NCBI GenBank assembly: GCA_038231495.1
Contig: JBBRLG010000063.1
Span: 1 to 19,608, forward strand
Source of the DNA: JBBRLG01 sp038231495
GTDB taxonomy: Bacteria > Planctomycetota > Planctomycetia > Gemmatales > Gemmataceae
Length of the DNA: 19,608 bases
Direction of reading: 5' to 3'
Each line of letters opens with the position of its first letter. Position 1 is the stretch's first letter. Of the stretch, positions 6,374-14,508 are shown one piece after another. The translations under genes were made by a program, and so were the position numbers. Under the pieces are notes generated by a model. The model saw only the letters and a program-made list of their open reading frames with translations. It ran no database searches and was not told the origin of the DNA.

Positions 6374-7053
6374 GGCTTCTCCCGCTGGTACGAAGTCCGG
6401 TCGGGCATGCCCGCGTCGGCGAACGCCCGTTGCCGTTCGGCGCACTTGTTGCAAACGCCGCAGTGTCGGCCATCGACGGGGCAGATGCACGAGAACGTCA
6501 ACGCCAACGGCAGCCCCGTACCGCGGCGCATCACGTCGGTCTTGTGCAGGCCGACGTACGGCAGCCGCACCCGCACTCGGCCGCCGACCGCCTGATTGAC
6601 AGCCGCTTCAAAGTCGGCGAAAAAGGCGGGCGTCGCGTCGGGGAACGGGTTGCTTTCCAGCGGCGCCAGCGCGACCTCTGCAACGCCGTGCAGGTGACAC
6701 CAGAGGACCGCCTTGGCCAAGAGCAGCACGTTGCGGCCGGGCAGGAACACCGCCTCGTCCGGCGTGTTTGCACCCGGCACGCCCTTGCCGGTCAGGCTCC
6801 AATGCGGTGGGTAAAGGTCGCGCACCGGCATCTCCAGGACGTGCAGCGGTTGGCGGCCCGGCGCTGGCAACGCGGCAAGGAGGCGCTGTAGATGTTGCAG
6901 TTCGGCCGTTTCCCAGTAGAAGCCGCAGCGGACGTAAAGGGGTTGCACGGCGCGGCCCGCGCGGAGCGTTTCGCCGAGCAGAATACTGCTATCGAGGCCG
7001 CCGCTGACGAGGACGGCACGCATTCCGGGGGCGACGGTAGGAACGGGTGTCAT
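6361..7053 (-). CDS. queC: 7-cyano-7-deazaguanine synthase QueC
   Basis: This 230-residue ATP-dependent enzyme makes preQ0 from 7-carboxy-7-deazaguanine and ammonia. The PP-loop motif SGGLDSS is at 17-23. FLPGRNVLLLAKAVL (about 103-117) and NPFPDATPAF (135-144) correspond to the usual QueC blocks. The zinc site near the C-terminus has the expected spacing C189-x8-C198-x2-C201-x2-C204. The N-terminal region after the PP-loop is divergent compared with the E. coli type. The queD gene overlaps its 3' end. QueE, the enzyme between the two steps, is not in the window. No clear Shine-Dalgarno precedes the ATG at 7053; an internal ATG at 7023 (MRAVLVSGGL) is a possible alternative. Confidence 0.9.
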   Translation of the reverse strand: MTPVPTVAPGMRAVLVSGGLDSSILLGETLRAGRAVQPLYVRCGFYWETAELQHLQRLLAALPAPGRQPLHVLEMPVRDLYPPHWSLTGKGVPGANTPDEAVFLPGRNVLLLAKAVLWCHLHGVAEVALAPLESNPFPDATPAFFADFEAAVNQAVGGRVRVRLPYVGLHKTDVMRRGTGLPLALTFSCICPVDGRHCGVCNKCAERQRAFADAGMPDRTSYQREKPCTA

Positions 7054-7112
7054 GACGCTATTCTAGGACGGGAGTTCCACGCGGTCGCCGGTGGTTTACA
7101 TTTCTTGCCCGA

Positions 7113-7118
7113 TATAAT
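7113..7118 (+). promoter_or_regulatory. Candidate -10 box (TATAAT) upstream of murB
   Basis: A perfect TATAAT lies in the divergent queC-murB intergenic region, 131 bp before the murB start. The -35 position shows no consensus. If used, it would give an untranslated leader of about 125 nt. Confidence 0.25.
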
Positions 7119-7249
7119 CGCTACGATCCTTACAAATTAACACCGTCCGACGAATTCCCCCGGTAGCCTGGCGGCAGGGGTCCGTTGACGGCGACAGCGG
7201 GGGTGGCATATGATGGACGGGCCTGAGATCGTGGACGGTAGGGAATGCC

Positions 7250-8128
7250 ATGTCAGTTTTGGACGAATTTGGCGAGATCATGCAGCGCGACGAGTCGCTG
7301 GCCCCCTTCACGCACTTGAAGCTCGGCGGCAGTGCCGAGATGCTGGTGCAGCCGCGGTCGCGCGACGAGTTGTCGGCGGTCGTGAAGCGCTGTTACCAGG
7401 AACGCATCCCGTTGCGCGTCCTGGGCAGCGGCTGCAATATGCTGGTGCGCGACGAGGGCGTCACGGGCGTGGTCGTCCGCCTGAGCGAGCTGGCGTTCAC
7501 CGAGATCAAGATCGACGGGAAGCGCGCGCGGGCCGGCACGGGGGCCGCGGTGTCGGCCCTGATTTCGCAAACCGCCGGTCACGGCCTGGCGGGGCTGGAA
7601 ACACTGGTGGGCATCCCCGGCACGGTGGGCGGCGCGGTCCGCACCAACGCCGGCAACCGTACCGGCGAGATCGGCCAGTTCGTGCGCCTCGTGGAAGTGA
7701 TGGACAGCCGCGGTGCGGTCCAGGTGCGCGAGCGCGACGAGTTGCAGTTCGCCGACCACGCCAGCAACCTCGACGACCCCGTGCTGCTGACGGTGGAATT
7801 CGCCCTGGAAACGGACACGCCGGACGCGATCGTCAAGCGGATGCGCAAGGCGTGGATCACGCGCAAGGCGGCGCAGCCGTTCAGCTTCCAGTCGGCGGGG
7901 CGGATCTTCAAGAACCCGCGCGGCCTGAGCGCCGCGGCGCTGATCGAGCAGGCCGGCCTGGCGCGGACGCGCGTCGGCGGCGCCGAGGTTAGCGACCGCG
8001 ACGCCAATTACATCGTCGTGCATCCCGGTGCCAAGAGCGCCGACGTGCTGCGGCTGATGGACCTGGTGCGCAGCCGGGTCAAGGAGCGCTTCAGCGTCGA
8101 ACTGGAACGCGAGATCACCGTGTGGTGA
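7250..8128 (+). CDS. murB: UDP-N-acetylenolpyruvoylglucosamine reductase MurB
   Basis: This 292-residue FAD enzyme carries out the second committed step of peptidoglycan precursor synthesis, reducing UDP-GlcNAc-enolpyruvate to UDP-MurNAc. The FAD-binding half shows LRVLGSGCNMLVRDEG (55-70) and ETLVGIPGTVGGAVRTNAG (117-135). The C-terminal half has SAGRIFKNP (215-223) and ends EREITVW. Size and block order fit the short (type II) MurB class. Two residues are unusual: the motif normally reading GYR has FADH (H170 at the arginine position), and the proton-donor serine of SAGS-FKNP is R218. The C-terminal glutamate (E288) is kept. No strong ribosome site is seen; ATG 7250 is the most upstream Met before the first conserved block. 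It is followed after 17 bp by the FtsQ-like gene, the usual dcw order. Confidence 0.93.
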   Translation: MSVLDEFGEIMQRDESLAPFTHLKLGGSAEMLVQPRSRDELSAVVKRCYQERIPLRVLGSGCNMLVRDEGVTGVVVRLSELAFTEIKIDGKRARAGTGAAVSALISQTAGHGLAGLETLVGIPGTVGGAVRTNAGNRTGEIGQFVRLVEVMDSRGAVQVRERDELQFADHASNLDDPVLLTVEFALETDTPDAIVKRMRKAWITRKAAQPFSFQSAGRIFKNPRGLSAAALIEQAGLARTRVGGAEVSDRDANYIVVHPGAKSADVLRLMDLVRSRVKERFSVELEREITVW

Positions 8129-8145
8129 ACCGGGGAGTCGGGACC

Positions 8146-8952
8146 ATGTCGAAAGAATTCGTGCAGTTCGTCGCCCCGCTCTTTGGCGTCTTCGTCGCCC
8201 TGTCCGGCGTGGTCGCGGTCGGCCAGCAATCCCGCAACTACCTGCACCGCCAGGACCACTACCGCGTCGCCTTCCGCGACATCGACTGTGCGATGCCGGA
8301 GGGTCTGACGCGCGACGAGTTTTTGGGCGAAGTGCAATACGTGGCGTCGTGGCCCGACGACGTGGGCCTGTTGGAAGACCATCTGGCGACACGGCTGCAA
8401 TTGGCGTTCGCGGCTCACCCCTGGGTCGAAACGGTCCGCCGCGTCGAGGTCACGCCCGACCGCCGCGTCCGCGTTGTCCTGACGTTTCGCACGCCGTTCC
8501 TGGGAGTGCCGACGCGCTACAAGGGCAACGGTTCGGAAAGCGTCGTGAACCGCAGCGTGGATGCGAACGGCGTGTTGCTGCCGCAGTCGCCTGCGGACGG
8601 TTCGCTGAAACCGGCCCTCCTGAGCGAAGTGCCCAGCCCGCCGAACCGCGCCGGCAAGCACTGGGACGACGCCCGCGTCCAGACGGCGGTGCGCACGGCA
8701 GTGTTCTTGCGACCCTACCACGAGCAACTCGGCATCGAGCGCTACGAGTTTAATGGCGAAGACTTGGTCGTGCAGGCACGTCAAGGACGTGTCGTGTGGG
8801 GCCGGGCACCCGGCGACGAACGGCCGGAGGAGGCGTCCGCCGACGTGAAGTTGCAACGCCTGCTCGAACCGGCCGCCCCGGAACCGGAGCGCCGCGAGCG
8901 CGACGTGCGTTCGCTGACGGCGACGGATACGCGAGTGGTGCAGTCGAAGTGA
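8146..8952 (+). CDS. FtsQ-like single-pass membrane protein
   Basis: This 268-residue protein has a short cytoplasmic tail, one membrane helix at about 7-26 and a large extracytoplasmic part. Residues 41-118 look like a POTRA domain: FRDID start, then HPWVETVRRVEVTPDRRVRV (91-110) and the RTPFLGV exit, which match in order the 'PWV..v.V.r.wP..l.V.v.E..P.A' pattern of FtsQ. VDANGVLLP (138-146) resembles the FtsQ 'D..G.vf' turn, and WGRAPGDERPEEASADVKLQ (218-237) resembles the terminal 'G......K...L' segment. A basic, alanine/proline-rich tail follows. The ATG at 8146 has GGGGAG eight bases upstream; the GTG at 8122 overlaps murB and is less likely. FtsQ links early and late divisome proteins and usually follows murB. 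Homology is by pattern only. Confidence 0.6.
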   Translation: MSKEFVQFVAPLFGVFVALSGVVAVGQQSRNYLHRQDHYRVAFRDIDCAMPEGLTRDEFLGEVQYVASWPDDVGLLEDHLATRLQLAFAAHPWVETVRRVEVTPDRRVRVVLTFRTPFLGVPTRYKGNGSESVVNRSVDANGVLLPQSPADGSLKPALLSEVPSPPNRAGKHWDDARVQTAVRTAVFLRPYHEQLGIERYEFNGEDLVVQARQGRVVWGRAPGDERPEEASADVKLQRLLEPAAPEPERRERDVRSLTATDTRVVQSK

Positions 8953-8987
8953 GTGCGTGACCGTTGCTGGTAGTCAAATCACTTCGT

Positions 8988-9389
8988 TCATGGCAGCAGT
9001 TCAACCGAGATGTCCGAGAAGTTGCTCAGGCGCAAATCGTTCGTGAGGAAGCTTCCACAACCGCTTTCGACGGCGGCAGCAAGATGAAGGGCGTCGGCCA
9101 GTTCGTATTTTTGACGCGCACGAATCTGACAAGCCCGCTCGTAGACCGCCGACGGGAGTTGAACTCTGACGACGGCCGGGCCTGTCAAAAAGGCTTCCAT
9201 ATTTGCCAGTGCGACTACATCATTCAATTCAATCGGCTTCACGCGGCACTCCAACCACGTCAAGTCGCTGACGGCAAATCGGTCGCCCGCAGCCAATAAA
9301 GTAGCGAGCTTTGCCCTGGCCCTGGCCTGGAGCACGGCCGCCCCTTCCACGACATAAATGCAAATGACCGTATCGAGGTAAACCAGCAT
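8988..9389 (-). CDS. PIN-domain ribonuclease toxin, VapC type
   Basis: This 133-residue PIN-domain protein has the four acidic metal ligands expected of a VapC RNase: D6 (VYLDT), E47 (TWLECRV), D99 (LADALHLAA) and D118 (FLTNDLRL). Such toxins cleave RNA, often initiator tRNA or rRNA, and are held inactive by the cognate antitoxin. The ATG at 9389 overlaps the stop codon of the upstream antitoxin gene by one base (TGATG), so translation is coupled. A longer in-frame start at 9443 would lie inside the antitoxin gene and is rejected. It converges on the FtsQ-like gene, with 35 bp between them. The domain call is firm; the RNA target is unknown. Confidence 0.9.
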   Translation of the reverse strand: MLVYLDTVICIYVVEGAAVLQARARAKLATLLAAGDRFAVSDLTWLECRVKPIELNDVVALANMEAFLTGPAVVRVQLPSAVYERACQIRARQKYELADALHLAAAVESGCGSFLTNDLRLSNFSDISVELLP

Positions 9390-9709
9390 CAGGATGATTC
9401 TTTCGGTGGAGGGTTTGTCGTTTGCGACCAGATATGGCGCCACCGTTCCTCGTACTCTTTATCGCCGCGAATGTCCGCGATTAGCGCGGAAATTTCTTCC
9501 TCCGTCATTCCTTGAAAGCCTCGTTCGCGTTGTTCCCGGTGGATACGGTCGAGAACGTCGAGGATGGTCGGAGCGGTTGTCTCGGCAGTTGGGACTGCCT
9601 GAACGCTCACGGTCACGCGGCCTGGCGACAGGGACAGTTTTTCGTCCAGTTCCAGGGTCTTGCCGTCGGCCCGCAGTGTGGCCGCGACGGTTACTGTTGC
9701 TGCATTCAT
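9389..9709 (-). CDS. Antitoxin of the VapBC-type pair
   Basis: This 106-residue protein lies directly upstream of the PIN toxin with TGATG stop-start overlap. The N-terminal part (about 1-40: TVTVAATLRADGKTLELDE, then LSPGRVTVSVQAV) is strand-rich and resembles the short N-terminal domains of antitoxins found with PIN toxins in planctomycetes and cyanobacteria. The C-terminal part (from about 48: ILDVLDRIHREQRERGFQGM, then a charged segment with tryptophans) is helical and is the probable toxin-wrapping region. An AGGTG lies about 7 bases before the ATG. The assignment rests mainly on gene order; a classic AbrB-type DNA-binding domain is not obvious. Such pairs are usually autoregulated. Confidence 0.75.
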   Translation of the reverse strand: MNAATVTVAATLRADGKTLELDEKLSLSPGRVTVSVQAVPTAETTAPTILDVLDRIHREQRERGFQGMTEEEISALIADIRGDKEYEERWRHIWSQTTNPPPKESS

Positions 9710-9771
9710 GGTCGCACCTGCCGATGAACGTGCTGGTGTTTAATCCTACCACCACCATTCTCGCACAAGGA

Positions 9772-12700
9772 TCAGTCCACGTAAATAAACTCATTTGCGC
9801 ACAGCAGCACCTGGCAATACTCGCCCCACGCCTTTTCGCCTGCTGCGCCGCGCTGCAAGAATTCCAGCCCGACACGTTCTTCACCTGCAACGGGATCGCG
9901 CCCATAGAGCAACCGGTATGCGATTCGGATGCGGCCCCTGTCGTCCTTCGCGGCACCAATAATTCGCTGCGCCAGGGCGCGCGTCTGGTCGAGTACGAAC
10001 GGGTTGTTGAGCAGAAACAACGCCTGCGGGGCCACGGTCGAAATGGTGCGCCGGTCCACCGGAGCCGTCGGGTCGGCACTGTCGAACAGCGGGCCGAAAC
10101 CCGAGCGGTCCGAACGAATCGTCATCTGGTACAGCGTCCGCCGGGGGGCGTTGAAGTCGCGCACCGCGGGACCGCCCATCTTCGGGTCGAGCTTGCCCGC
10201 CGCGGCCAGCAGGTTGTCGCGCACCGCCTCGGCTTCCAGCCGGCGACGGTGCATCCGGCCGAAAAGGCGATTATCCGGGTCGGCCTTGTGCGTTTCCGGC
10301 TCCGCTTCGCTGCTCTGTTGATAGGTCGCCGACAGCATCATCAGCCGGTGCATTTGCTTGACCGACCAGCCGGCGCGCACGAATTCGCCAGCCAGGTAGT
10401 CGAGTAGTTCGGGGTGCGTGGGTCGTTCGCCGAGTTTGCCGAAGTTGCTCGGCGTGCGCACGATGCCCTCGCCGAAATGGTACTGCCAGATGCGGTTGGC
10501 CATCACGCGGGCCGTCAGCGGGTGCTCCGGCCGCGTCAGCCATTCGGCCAGTTGCAGGCGGCCGCTGCCCGACGGGACCGGCTTCTGGTCCTTGCCCGCC
10601 AGGATCTCCGGGAAGCGCCGCGGCACCCGGTCGCCTAAGCGGTCGTAGCGGCCGCGGTTGTGGATGCGCACGTCGTGAACACCCGCGTGCGGGCTGCCGG
10701 GGACGCCGCCGTCCTGCGCGCCGTTGGCGTAGGTCAGCGGTGGCAGCGGGTTCTTCTGTAACTGCTCCAACGCTGCCGCGCGCTTCTCCAAATCGGCACG
10801 GGCCTCGGCAGGGAGGGCGGTTTCGTCCTCGCGGCGACCGATCCAGAACGGGCTGGTCGGGTCGGCGGTGGTGTAGGCCTTTTTGGAAATCCTGCGCGGC
10901 CTCGTCAAGCGTCTTGCGGTCGCGCTTGCCACTCGCCACTTCGGCGACGGCCTTTTCCCAGGCGGCCAGCGCAGGGTTGGTGTTCGGCCCCTGAATCGCC
11001 CGGCGGCTGCGGGCCATGTCGAGGAAGTGCCAAACGCCGACGTTGCCCTGACGGTCGGCGTGGGGATTGCCTTTGCCGTCTTGCAACGGGTTTTCAACCA
11101 CGTCGCGCGCCAGGTTCCATACCTTCGTCCCGTCCGCCGACGCGATGACGAGGTCCACCACGGTCGTATCGCAGGCGTAATTCTCCCTGGGCAGGACGAG
11201 CAAGTCGATGCGGTCGCCGGCCGTAACCTCGATGCTTTTCAGACGCTCGGCGTTCTTGCCCTGGTCGAAGCCCTGCGTGCCGCCGTTGGCGAAGTCACCG
11301 GACGCCAACTCGCTCGGCCCTGCAGCCTTGCGGTGGTCGATGATCCAGGCGATGCCGTCGCCGCAATTCGGGTCCGCGTCGGTCACGCTCCCGGTGATCT
11401 TGACCGTGCCGGTGAACGGACTGCGCCAGGCGACGACGACACCGTTTTTCGGCCCCGGATGCACCGCCACCGACTTCGGCGGCAGCTTGAGGGTGGTGAT
11501 GACGACTTCCTTGTCCGTGGTGTTTACGAGCGCGTTCGGGCAGTCCGGCTCGCCGCGCCAGCCCGACACGCCGGCCATGCCACCCACGTTGGTGATCGCC
11601 CTGGTCATGAGTTGGTAATCGCCCGCGCCGAGCAGGTCGAGCCACTGCCGCACTGCGAACTCGTGCAATCCCTGGCGACGCGCGAACTCCGCAAGGGTGC
11701 CGGGCGACTGACCAGGCGAAGGGTTCTGGTACTCCCACGCGGCGACGAGGTACTTCGCCGTCTCCGGCAACCGGGCCTGCGCGAAGTCGCGGTAGTGCTT
11801 CTCGGCCTGCTGTTTCAACTGCTTCTCGGCCTCGGCCAGGCGGACGGTGTACTGCTTGCGCTCCTCCACCTCGGCCGGCGACGCGAGCGGGATGCGCAGC
11901 ATCAGCGGGCCGCTCGTCTTGGCCCCCACGTCGGGTAGGATGTGCGTGCTGAAAAACACGCCGCCCAGCGCGTAGTAGTCCGCGGTCGAGATCGGGTCAA
12001 ACTTGTGATCGTGGCAGCGGGCGCAGGCGACCGTGAGGCCCATGAACGTGCGGCTCACCACGTCCACCTGGTCGTCGGCGATGTCGGTGAGCAGCTTCTC
12101 CTTGTCCGCGTCGCCGCCGCCCCAGTTGCCGATGGCGAGAAAGCCCGTTGCGATGACGCCTTCTCGATTGAAGCCGTCCTTGGCAGGCACAAGGTCGCCG
12201 GCAATCTGGTCGGTGAGAAACTGGTTGTAAGGCCGGTCGCGGTTGAAGGCAGCGACCACCCAGTCGCGGTAGCGCCAGGCGTCCGCCACGTCGCCCTCAC
12301 TGCCGACGCCCCGCGCGTCAAACGAGTCGGTGTAGCGCACCAGGTCGAGCCAGTGTCGGCCCCAGCGCTCGCCGTACGCCTTCGACGCCAGCAGCCGATC
12401 CACTACCCTGGCGAAGGCGTCCGGGGCGTCGTCTTTCGCGAAGGCGTCCATCGCCTCCGGCGTCGGTGGCAAACCCGTGAGGTCGAACGTCGCACGGCGT
12501 AGCAGCGTGTGCTTGTCGGCGGGTTTCGCCGGCTTCAACCCCTTCGCTTCGAGGCCGGCAAGGACGTAACGGTCGAGATCGGACCGCGCCCAACCCTTGT
12601 TTTTCAGGCCCGGAGGCGGCACAACCTTGACCGGCTGAAAGCACCAGAACTTGCGCTGCTCGTCGGTGATCTGAAACTTCGTCCCGGCGGCGACCGTGGT

Positions 12701-13087
12701 ATCGTCGGACTTCGGCCACGGTAGACCGAGGGCGACCCACTTCGTCAGAATCTCGATTTCGCGGTCGGGCAGCTTCTTGTCCTCGGGCATTTTGAGGACG
12801 TCTTTGTAGCGGATCGCCTGAATGAGTGCGCTCTCGTCGGGTTTGCCCGCGACGGCGGCTGGGCCGTTGTCGGTCCCTTTGAGGACGTTCGCCCGCGACG
12901 TGAGACGCAATCCCCCCTTGGGCTTCACGTCGCCGTGACATTCCTGGCAGCGCGCGACCAGCAAGGGGCGCACTTCCTTCTCGAAGAACTCGTCGGCGCT
13001 GGGTTTCGGCGGCTCGGCCGCGAGGTTGGCATGTGCGAACCAGACGGCCAGGAACGCCGCGAGAAACGGGAGGGTGCCACGGTGCAT
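9772..13087 (-). pseudogene. PSC1-DUF1549-DUF1553 protein, frameshifted
   Basis: The gene encodes about 1,104 residues if read through a frameshift. A signal peptide (about 1-25) is followed by a planctomycete cytochrome c domain (PSC1) with heme motif CQECH at 47-51. DUF1549 spans about 165-375 with a second motif, CARCH, at 355-359. A beta-rich insert runs to about 700, and DUF1553 is C-terminal (LAEWLTRPEHPLTARVMANR, then APQALFLLNNPFV, ending EFIYVD). The first frame covers 13087 down to about 10884 and then runs out of frame to 10271. The second frame carries the C-terminus from about 10884 to 9772. The switch lies at five consecutive A on the coding strand (10880-10884). Removing one base gives the family sequence FQKAYTTADPTSPFW. 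ATG 13087 has GGAG 10 bases upstream and a signal peptide; the TTG at 13117 is less likely. Either a sequencing error or true inactivation is possible. Confidence 0.85.
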
Positions 13088-13200
13088 GAACGCGCTACTC
13101 CAAGGCGGGGCGGACAAATAGGCGTCGTCGGCGAGAGTGTTATCCTACGACGTGGGAGCCGTTGAGAGCAATGTGAAAGGCGCAAATCGTAACGGGGTTC

Positions 13201-13234
13201 GCCGCTTGCGGCTGAGCGCTCCGCCGCAAGCGGC
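13201..13234. repeat. 34-bp palindrome after the DUF1571 gene
   Basis: Starting 8 bp beyond the stop codon of the 13243-14121 gene, this palindrome has GCCGCTTGCGG and CCGCAAGCGGC arms around GAGCGCTC-like bases, with one mismatched pair. It is the same repeat as at 3836-3869. Its position fits a terminator or a REP-like element. Confidence 0.75.
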
Positions 13235-13242
13235 GGACGTTT

Positions 13243-14121
13243 TCAATGGTCGAACACTTCGTCGCCGACGCCGACGTTCAGGCGCAGGTTGACGTAGCTG
13301 AAGACCTCGACCAACTCACCCGCGTCGCCGTCTTTCGTCGGCCAATCGTAGCACTCGACGCGGATCGGCAGGTGCGTCTCCTTGTCGAAGAACACCACGC
13401 TGCGGTAGAAGAGGAACTGATTCTCCGGGTTTTCCAGGTGAATCGTCTCGACGCGGGTACACTTCCGCTTATTGAATTCGTAGTCCGCCAGCCGCACCTT
13501 CGTCACGTTGACCTTGCGCTCCTTGTCCCAGCCGATGACGAAGCGCTCGATCATGTTGGCCAGGCCCGATTCGGTAATCCCGTGTTTGCTGGTCGCCTTG
13601 GCCCGCGCGTCGGCAGGGTCGAGCGACACGAAACCCAGGTTGCCGAGGAACCCGGCCGACTTCACGCGCATCTTGCCGTCGTTCTTGCCGGCGACGTAGA
13701 CCGCTTCCTGCCCGACCATTGCCTTCGGCTCGACCCAACGCAGGTTGACGCCGAACGGTTCGGCCCGGACCTTCAGGCTCATGACGTTTTCGACCGCGGG
13801 CTTGTCGCCCATCTTTTCCTTCTTGACGAGGACGCAGCTGTAATCCTTGACCCCCTCCATCGCCTTCTTCGCCTCGGCGAGTAGGCGAATGGGCTCGTCC
13901 ATCGGCGAGGTCGCGGCGGTACCGGCCTTCATCGGGGCGGTGGTCGTCGCCTGGGCGAGCACGATCGGCGTCTCGCCTGCGGCGGCGTTGCGCACGGACG
14001 GCGGCAGGGGGTTGGCGGCACTGACGCAGGCACAGGCGAACAGGCCGAGGGCACCGAAGGAAAAGACGCGCCGCCAGCGCCGGCGGGGGGTTTGCTTAAC
14101 AAGGTTGCAGAGCATGGTCAT
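13243..14121 (-). CDS. Exported DUF1571 family protein
   Basis: This 292-residue protein has an arginine-rich start (RRRWRR, about 13-18) and a hydrophobic stretch at about 19-36 ending SAA, a signal peptide or anchor. The mature part from about 80 to the end matches the DUF1571 pattern: MEGVKDYSCVLVKKEKMGD, then LRWVEPKAMVGQEAVYVAG, ESGLANMIERF and FSYVNLRLNVGVGDEVFDH. This layout, short curved strands around 'S.tv..ke', resembles the LolA/LolB lipoprotein-sorting fold, and a role in handling lipids or lipoproteins in the envelope is possible but unproven. GAGGAG six bases before the ATG at 14121 supports this start. A 34-bp palindrome follows the stop codon. Confidence 0.85.
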   Translation of the reverse strand: MTMLCNLVKQTPRRRWRRVFSFGALGLFACACVSAANPLPPSVRNAAAGETPIVLAQATTTAPMKAGTAATSPMDEPIRLLAEAKKAMEGVKDYSCVLVKKEKMGDKPAVENVMSLKVRAEPFGVNLRWVEPKAMVGQEAVYVAGKNDGKMRVKSAGFLGNLGFVSLDPADARAKATSKHGITESGLANMIERFVIGWDKERKVNVTKVRLADYEFNKRKCTRVETIHLENPENQFLFYRSVVFFDKETHLPIRVECYDWPTKDGDAGELVEVFSYVNLRLNVGVGDEVFDH

Positions 14122-14508
14122 TGCCGCTCCTCGCGTTCAAATCGGGAACGGGCGCGCGGCCCGTTGCCTTCGGGAATCGTGTTCGTACCGGCCGCAAGCC
14201 GAGTTGGGAAGTAGCTGCAAATGCTTCCAGTGAAAAGCAATCCGCGTGCCGTTCGGCAAAAGGGACGGGGCACCAGTACCGTCAAAACGGCCCAACCGCT
14301 TGCGCGCCAATAGGTTGAAAGAAGATTGGCCGGCGCGTTCCGCGACCGCCGGTCGAAACGGCTTTGTATAATTTACAGCTGAACGCCCTGAAATCGAAAG
14401 AGGGTTTGCCTTATTTACATAAAACGCCCGGACGCCCGCGCCGCGCCGCCCGTGCTTCCGTCGGCCCTTGCCCACGACTAAGAGTTTCCCCGACCGCGAG
14501 GTTCCGCC
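14122..14508. other. Divergent intergenic region, no gene seen
   Basis: These 387 bp separate the DUF1571 gene (minus) and the metallo-hydrolase gene (plus). A -10-like TATAAT lies at 14367-14372 and an AT-rich patch at about 14395-14425. A minus-strand open frame across 14137-14580 overlaps the start of the real plus-strand gene, has no ribosome site and shows no recognisable sequence. Confidence 0.5.
14367..14372 (+). promoter_or_regulatory. Candidate -10 box for the metallo-hydrolase gene
   Basis: A perfect TATAAT sits 136 bp upstream of the ATG at 14509. No -35 consensus lies at the right distance, and the leader would be long, so confidence is low. Confidence 0.3.

Noticed and set aside
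7210..7992. 260-codon ORF in another frame over murB
   Set aside because: It is an Arg/Gly-rich out-of-frame shadow of murB, as is the 379-codon minus-strand ORF at 7253-8392.
10883..11938. 351-codon plus-strand ORF, and 9394-10407, opposite the large PSC1 gene
   Set aside because: Both are antisense translations of regions with clear DUF1549/DUF1553 coding on the minus strand.
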